Assembly (NCBI GenBank): GCA_035771165.1
Contig: JAWNZC010000419.1
Coordinates: forward strand, 2,879,501-2,943,500
Origin: Paragorgia papillata
Lineage: Eukaryota > Cnidaria > Anthozoa > Scleralcyonacea > Coralliidae
Length of the DNA: 64,000 nucleotides
Reading direction: 5' to 3'
Part shown: positions 51,001 through 60,000 of the stretch, piece after piece
How positions within the stretch are numbered: position 1 is the first letter of the stretch
Layout: each line of letters opens with the position of its first letter
Notes under the pieces: generated by a model
The model's input: the letters and a program-made list of their open reading frames with translations, nothing else
Database searches by the model: none
What the model was told of the DNA's origin: nothing
Translations under genes and position numbers: made by a program

Positions 51001-54000
51001 TGACACAACTTTCTACGTCACACGTGCATAATGAGTATTATGAGTTACCGAGAGAAGGTTACATATCTTTGCTATTGTGAAACGAAATCACTTGGAATTC
51101 TACTTGTTTGGTGTTGTAGGTAGAAACACGCACATGCTTCCTTTGACTTAAGCCCATGTTTTCATAATAGCAGAGATATGTAACCTTTTCTGATAACTCA
51201 TTATGCACATGTGACGTAAAAAGTTGTGTCATTTGCATATCAAACAAGCTGGGATATCTCAAAAATGAAGCAAGGAAACCAAAAACTGTAAAAGATGTTA
51301 TTTAATCATTTTAAATGTTTTTTTCAATAAGACAAACTTAATTTTCGAGTCATATGCCCTTTAAGGCCTGGCCAAACGCTTTCAACATTTAATTCAACAT
51401 CGTTCAACATTGTTGAATTCAACATGTTGAAAGCGTTTGGCCACCCCTGTTGAATGATGTTGAACGTTGTTGAATGGTGTAGAATGATGTTGAACGAAAT
51501 TTGAACATGTTCAAATTAGTTTTCGTTCAACACGCGTTCAACATTTCTATTGTTCTCAAAATGTTGAAAGGTGTTGAACGCATTTGGCCACATTTCATTC
51601 AACTTTGTTGAACAGAGACATGCGCCATGCGGGATATTGTCGATTCCAGCTTTTGTGGTAGCCCGCGTTCAATAGACCTTATTCAAAAATGGCCGCCGAA
51701 TTAAGATTATTTTATATACATATAAATTAGCCCTTATGAACTCGTTTTCATGTGTGAAATTTAAAATAATTTTTACTTTAAAACGAGGTCATAAGGGCTA
51801 ATTTATATGCACATAAAATAATTCTAATTCGGCGGCCATAAGGTCTATTAATTGTCATTCATGAATGTTCAACGATGCTGAATGCGATGTTTAAAGCGTG
51901 TGGCAAGGCCTTTATGTGAACACCACTCTCCGTGTTTGTTTTTTAAAAAATTGTTTTTTTATTAATGCTGTTGTAGAAATTTAGTCTTTTTTTCCCCTTT
52001 CATTCTTTCAATGTCAGTGAAACGTCTTTTTTTTAGTAATACAAGTTTAGACCAGCCAGATGTTCCAGTCGTTACAGCTCCACAGCCTAGACAAGTTATT
52101 CTACATAAAGTGAAAGCTGGTTTTGGATTTCAAATGAGAGGCGCCAACGGTAGGTCTTGCCAGTGTTGTTGCTAAAATCTTTACAGTAGGGATTCAGAGA
52201 TTCCGAATGACGTCGAAAGCTACACACGCAAAAACGCACACTCTGTGTCAGACCTGATGCAGAATGATGTCAGATCTGTTCAGGAAAATGTAGCGATCCC
52301 TGATACAGCCTGTTGCAGTACCAGCTATGATACACCTATGATATCATATCTGTATCATACACGCGTAAAAATCTCGCAAGTTGTTACAGCATTGTTGCCT
52401 GAACAATGCTGTAACAACTTGTTGACATATGTGAACAACATTGATAAATGAACAACATTGTTCATCATTGTTTCAACAAGTTGTTACAGCTTGATGAAAC
52501 AACAACCGTTGTTCACGCATGTTGTAACAACCGAAGAACGTGTTGATACATCAACCATGTTCACCATTGTTGTAACATTGTTGTTCATCGTTGTTATTTC
52601 GTCATGCTGTTACAACATGTTGTATCATGTGTGAACAACGTTGTTGGCTATAAAAATGTGCTGTTGGAACAACTTGTTCATGACTGTTGATTTATCCGTG
52701 AACAAGTTCGAACCATAAGTGAACAACTTGTTGACAACTTGTTCACGGCGAGCAGCACAACATTGTTCACGGCGAGCAGCACAACATTGTTCACGCCTGT
52801 TGACAACAGTGAACAAGTTGTGCGTTTTTACGCGTGTACCTGCAGCTACAACAGACTGTTCAGAACAGATACTGTCAAACTGTATCAGTCTGACGCGGTC
52901 AGTGCTGTATCAGTTTGATATAACAGACTGAACAGGCATGTTGTCTACGGAGCTGTCGCAGTCTGTTAGAAATTCTAACTAAATGTTATTACATCAGCTC
53001 TGGTACATTCTGTAGCTGTCAGGCTGTATCAAGGGTCGCTACGTTTCTCTGAACAGATCTGATATCAGAGCTGATCAGACTGTGTGCGTTTTTACGTGTG
53101 TACACGCGTGTTTCTTTACAATGCAAAGACTGTTAAATATCTTGGAGTATTGATCGATGGTAATCACATACTGGCTATATATGTACCAAGATCAGTAAAA
53201 CCATTGGAGTAATAGCAAAATTAAGACATTATGTCCCTCGAGATACATTACTAAATTTGTATCGGTCACTTATTCAACCATATTTAAAGTGCCTATGTCA
53301 TCCTCAGGGACTTTACATATCTATACTAATTGGAACATTGTGAGAAGATTTGTAATATATCTTCTCAGGCGAAAATTTCATCTTCATGGATTTTTTTGCC
53401 GTTAAAGTTGACGGAAGTGACGTCGAAAGAGGAATTTGTCTATATGAAAACCACTTTACAGATTCCTCTTTTTACGTCACTTCCGTCAACTTTAACGGCA
53501 AAAAAAATCCATGAAGATGAAATTTTCGCCTGAGAAGATATATTACAAATCTTCTCAGAGTGTTCCAATTAGTATAAATATGTAAAGTCCCTGAGGATGA
53601 CATAAGCACTTTAACCTACGGACTTCATGCCTGGGGTCAAGCAAATAAAACACACCTCCACAAAGTGCTGCTTCTACAAAAACGAGCTCTTAGATTGATT
53701 TACTTTGCTGATAGAAAGGACAGTGCTGTTCCCTTGTTCATAGAATCTGGTATTCTCCCTATTAATTTACTCTGCATGAAAGTTGCTGCTAATTCAATGT
53801 GTGATGTTGTTAATGGGAGAGCACCTACCAATATAAGTAATATGTTTGTGTACGTAAACAGTATCCATTCATACAGTACTAGAGCATCAACATCAAACAA
53901 TTTGTATACACAATCTTGCAAAATTTTCAGTTGTGGCGAAGAAAAAAGAAAATTGTCAGATAACTAAGCAACTTTTCTGCACTTTTTTCCACAGCTCCAA

Positions 54001-57000
54001 CAGTAAACAAGTTTGAGTTTCAACCGTCAGCGAAGATACCAGGCTTGCAGTACGTTGGTGACATCGAAGCAGGCGGAGAAGCCGAGAAACGAGGCGTTAA
54101 GAAAGGAGATTTTATCTTGGAGGTAAACTCTATGTTTCCTCAAAATATGTTGTCAGTTTTAATGTGGCTAAATGTAATTTAGGCAAGGTAAAAAAGGAGA
54201 CAATGCTAGTCAGCGGTCACTCATGATAATATGTGGGGATTATCTCAGCGCTCATCAAAGTCTTGTCAGCGTGGTCTGAGCTTGACTTGCGCTCATCAAA
54301 GTCTTGTCAGCGTGGTCTGAGCTTGACTTGCTTATATAACCCCAGTGTCAGTCCAATTACCTACATCTTATTCAAAAAAATATGACTATGTAACTTAGCA
54401 TACATTCAGAAATAGAATTGATATATTGGGCTGGTCAGTGACCGCCCAGGGGCCTCCACAGTCCTAAATCTGGCGCTGTTGACGTCATGACGTCACAGAC
54501 ATGTTTATGCTTTGATATATGTAGGGCATGTGGTACGTTTGCGAGCTTGGTGTAATGTAACAGCCGTTCGTCAAGCTCAATTATACTCAGAAAAGATTTC
54601 TGAGACCCCAGACAGGGATTCATGCTTTTAAAGGCCAACTCAAGGCAAATTATTTTTCCGGCTTGTTATATGCGCCAAAGTATGAAGAATACGAATATGA
54701 TGATAAAAATTTGAAGCAAACCGTACTTTTTGTTGATTTCTGAATATTTTTTAACACACTAGCAAGTTTGTGACGTAAACAGTTGAACCTGGACGATTGA
54801 AATCATAGGAAAAGCTGATTTATGATGAATATACAGTGCTGACTTGTGCAAGTTTCCAACCGCACATGTATTAAAGTATTTGACACTTTTCGAGTGTGTT
54901 TACTTTAATGGATCGCAAAATCGTTCCTCCGTTTACGTCACACACTTGCTAGTGCCAGACTCTTTATACAACACGGCTTTTTATGAAAATACGTCAAAAT
55001 TCGTCGATTCAACATCCCAAAATCAACGGAAAAAAGGTTTCCCGTTGAGGTACGCATGCGTAAATATCCGAGCGGAATCTGGATAGTATGTTCTCCTTGT
55101 TTGACTTTTCCCCAAATAAGTCATTGGGGTTGCTGGCGAAGCTCGAATTACAGCATCTACACACATACGGCGAAGATATCGATCGCGGCAACGTCTTCAC
55201 TGGAGTCTTCTCGTCCGACATCTTTGTTATTTTGGTTTTATTAATTCTACTTCTGGTCACTTCAGACCAACTCATGCTCACTATTCAGCCAATAACGTAA
55301 CGATATGAAACGGATTATCCCAGAGTCTCTCGTTTCCCGGGTGGGGAACGTGGGCTCTGGGAACGAGATTGCGCCCCAGTAGTCTACTCCACGGCATAAT
55401 GTCTACTCCTTTTCTCGTTTACAGGTGAACGGAAATGACGTCAGAACCGACAGTCACCGTCACGTGGTTAACCTAATAAGGAAGACTGGCCATAATCTTA
55501 TTATGAAAATAATGTCTGTTGAAAAAGACGAACCTTCTCATACGGAAAACAACAATTTTACGAAACCGTCTGGTGTACCTAGGAATATCAGTCCCCCGGC
55601 AGTTCAACCCCCGAGTCCGGAGAAACGCAATGCCCTGGTTGTTAATGGTCATCAAGGTGCGGCACGTGATCAGAAGGATAGTAAACCTCCCGTGCCCTCA
55701 AGAGATCCTACGACGTCATTGTCAAAGCCTAGGTCGGACAGGCAGTCTGTGTCGGGTAAGTGGTCTCACATTTGGTGAAAATTTAGGTTTTCACAGACAC
55801 ATCCCTAACTGACGAATCATCACCACCACCAACCAATCTTTCTTAAGACTACACTAACCTAGATGATCAACTTCAACAAACATCTACTAATGCTCACAGG
55901 TTCAAACCATTTACTTTATAACATCAGTCACTACCAGGTTAGTGTAGTCTTGAGAAAGACTGTTGGTAGATGATCAACTTCAACAAACACCTACTGATAC
56001 TCCTAGGTTCAAACCATTTGCTTTATAACGTCAGTCACTACCACCAACAGTCATTCTCAAGACTACACTAACCTAGATAATCAACTGCAACAAACATCTA
56101 CTGATACACTTAGGTTCAAACCATTTACTTTATAACGTCAGTTACTACTACCAACAGTCTTTCTCAAACTACACTAACCTAGATGATCAACTTCAATAAA
56201 CATCTACTGATACTCTTAGGTTCAAACCATTTACTTTATAACATCAGTCACTACTACCAACACTCTTTCTCAAGACTACGCTAACCTAGATGATCAACTT
56301 GAACAAAGAGAATTCGATGTATAGTCTTCGTGCTATGAATTCTCAAAGTTTGCCATGACTTGTTTGTTTTTTGAGAAATTTAGGCTCTCGGTAACAATGT
56401 CTGATGACGTACGCAAATGGGCGACTATGTACAAGTACAGTGGATTTTAGTATCAATGATCCATATGCGCACGTCCTAAAGCATTGTTACCAAGAAGCCC
56501 AAAGTTCTCCAAAACGAACTAGCCATGGCAAACTTTGAGAGACCTCGAGACCTACACGTCAGATTCTCTTGAAATGTTAAGCGAATGCTCCTCTCATGCT
56601 CCTCTATTCATTAAAGGGCTTATGCAGCGAAAAATAAGTTCGGGAGAGACTCTTATTGCAAAGAACTTTTGAAGTTATAAAGATTGACGTTTGCAGCTCT
56701 TCCATATCTCACTTCGTTCTTTAGATATTGAGGTTTGCGTGATATGCAAATAACATCACTTAGACGTCACACTGTATAATGACTTGTTGGAAAATCATGT
56801 CTATTCTTGCAATAATTCAAGTAAATCACTTGAAACTTTTCATGTATAGTGTCCTGCGATACACAGAAGCACATGCACAGTTAAAAGTGATTTTGTTAAA
56901 TAATCTCAAATTGATATTCAAGTGATGTTATTTACATCATAGTCCCTAGAAATAAATTGTCTTGAAACGCAGCCAAAGTCTTTGTTCTAGGTTTTTGTTC

Positions 57001-60000
57001 ACGTTTGTGCACCTTATTTCACCTTAACGCTTGCTGAACACATTGTATTTTTGGTATAATGAAGCAATCAACCAATAGCAGCGTTGCTTTATAAATATTA
57101 ATGAACGTAAAACAAAAGATTGTGCTCCTTATTTGCCACCCTCAACCTAAATTGTAGCTCTCCAGACAATATATTTCTAGGGACTATGTTTACATATAAA
57201 ACAAATCTCAACATCTCAAGAACGAAGTGAGATAAGGACAAACTGTAAACGTCCATCTTTATAAATGTTTCAAACGTTTTCTCAAATAAGAGAGTTTCTT
57301 TTGAACTTCATTTTCGTTGCATAAGCACTTTAAGCCTCAAAGACGTTTTCACTTCACAGACACTTACAGTAAATGTATTTTAACACTTTGAAGCCTGAAG
57401 ACGAGTTTTTAGTATCTTATTCTGGCTAACGCCAGACGATTTTATTCAGCACAGGGAGAGGTCCAGGCCTCAAAGTGTTAAAACCTATATCTCTTTGACA
57501 CTTTGAAGCCTGACGACGAGTCTTTAGTATCTTATTCTGGCTAATGCCAGACGATCTTATTCAGCACAGGGAGAAGTCCACGCCTCAAAGTGTTAAGAAT
57601 TAGAGCTACTCGTTCGCGTATCACAATTGCTTTTCTCTTTCGTAGATACGAATTTCGAGCAACCCCAAAACACTCAGGAAGATCGTGTCATCTCTATTCC
57701 CCGGGAACGCATTTCGCCGACGGACAACCAATGGCACTCACCGCTGACCGGTCACAATTCTCTACCTCGCCGACCTAGGAGCTCGTACGGGGCAATCATT
57801 GGAAGCACACACGAGAACGATCACGCGGCGAACACGACACGAAAGAATTATCGTCCTGTCGAGTACCTCGACAACACTGGCTTCATGACGTTGCCCTCGA
57901 GACCTACCACTAAACAACACGCGCGACGCGTGGCCTCTCAAGATGACTCGGTGGTGACCCGTCGAAGAGAAAGCTCCCGGTCGTCCAAGGATCGTCCGAA
58001 ATCGTGGATGCCCAAGGTCCTGCCAACGGCACCGCCTCCAACTCACCCCGGCACATCTCCTAAGGAGGTATCCCCAGACGACCTTATTAACCACAAAGAG
58101 GAGCCGAAGGTTGGGCAGAAGGGGGGTGAGATAAAGAAGGATAAGAAACGACGATTCTCATTCAGGAAAAAGAAAGAGAAAGATTACACAGCCACGGCGC
58201 CTGCCAATGAAGAGCCTTCCGCAGAGGAGCCTGGGACCGAGGGAGATGCGCTCGACGATGACGTCACCGAAAACCTGCATATCGAAGGCGAGGAGACGCG
58301 ACCGAGCTCGTTGCCAGGCCTCCATAAACGCTTATCTACGTTTAAGCCGGTTACGATCCATAATCGTCAGAATATAGAAAACGAAGCCGTGTCGCCGGAA
58401 TTATCGCTGGCGCTACAGAAACGAAAAAGTCGCACGAGTTCCAACGAAATCACGTCACCGGTATCGCCACCGTGGCCCAGCCCTCCCGGACACGAATTCC
58501 CAGGGTACAAACTCCCGGTGCACCAACTTCCGGGATATCAACATCCGGGACACCAAATTTCGGGACACGGACCGCCAGTTCTGCCGCCAAGCCAGCCTCC
58601 CAACGTGCCCAAGTCTTTAGGGGAATCGATTAAGGAGGAGATGATGCGACGTCGGTGCAATACGGCCCCGGCCTCCGGTATCCCCATGAAACCCCGTAGG
58701 ACCTTCGAGTACAGGAAGTCGGGCGATCACTCCGGCGACGGCACGGAAGCCGAGGATCAGAAGAGCGATCTCGACTCGGAACTGGCCAAGGCGATAGCCA
58801 GGCGAGCGGCGAAGATTACGTCGGAGTCCGGAAAGCCGGGGCCGATCTACGAGAACATTAAAAATTTCGAGGAGGCCAGCCCGTCCGAACCGAGATCGTC
58901 GGTGGAAGAACCTCCTCTACTAAGTATTGAAGAAAAACTTAAAAAACTTCATCTTGCAGATGAAGTGTTTCTGCCTACGAAGTTCAAACCCCCAGTGCAA
59001 GCTCCACCGGGAAAAGGACCACCGGGTAAAGAGCCTCCGAGAAAAGTATCTACGGGGAAAGAACCTACGGGAAAGGAATCTACGGGAAAAGAACCACCGA
59101 AGAGTGTTCCCTCGGAGAAGCTACCCACGGAAGTTGTTAGTACTCCCCACGGAAAAGCCCCACCGAAAACATTGCCGAAGCCGAAGAGGAAGTCCTCAAA
59201 AAGTACTTCTGATACTACTAATGCTACGACTGATGTGACGAGAACACCGCGACCAGTAATGACGTTACCTCTGTCGACAGAACAACAGATGACATTCCTC
59301 CCACCGCCTATTTTGTCCCCGGAGATGGTTGCCACGCAGTTTCTGGACGAGGTCATCGACGAGGAAGTGAAACGGTCCAATTGGGACACGGCGTCGTGGC
59401 TGGACAGAGACTCGCCCAAGTCCTCGAGCTCGTCTGTCGACGGCGCACACGGTTCTTCGCCGCGAGGCACGCCGGACATGCCACCCGCCGAGGGCCAGGC
59501 CACGTCATCGGGAAAGAAAAAGTATATTTATAAGATCACCGTGGTTACGGAGAAACCCGCAGACGGGTCGGGACCGCCTGTTGAGCATGCGCCGGTTGTG
59601 ACGCCAGTCGTTTTCCAGGGGACGGCATCGAAGAGGCACGTGACTTCGCGGAAAGAAGCGGAGCTACCACCGCCTCCCCCACCACCTCCTCCGTTAGAGT
59701 TCCACGAGGTCAGTCCTACCACTTTTCCTCCCCCTGTTTTTACCCCACCGTCGTCACCACTATCTCCTCTTGAGCTGGCAGACGGTGTGTCACCTGACGG
59801 TAAGAAAAGTGTTGTGACGGTGGAAGACACACCTTCACCCTTCCAAGTACCACCGCCTCTTGTATCGCATGAGCCAACTGTGTCTGAAGAACATCCTCCT
59901 TTGTTACAAGAACTAGCTCCTGCGTCGACAATACCACCGCCCGTCGTTCCCATAGAAACCAGTTTTCCATCGCAAGAGCGGCCTGCTCCTGTGTTACACG

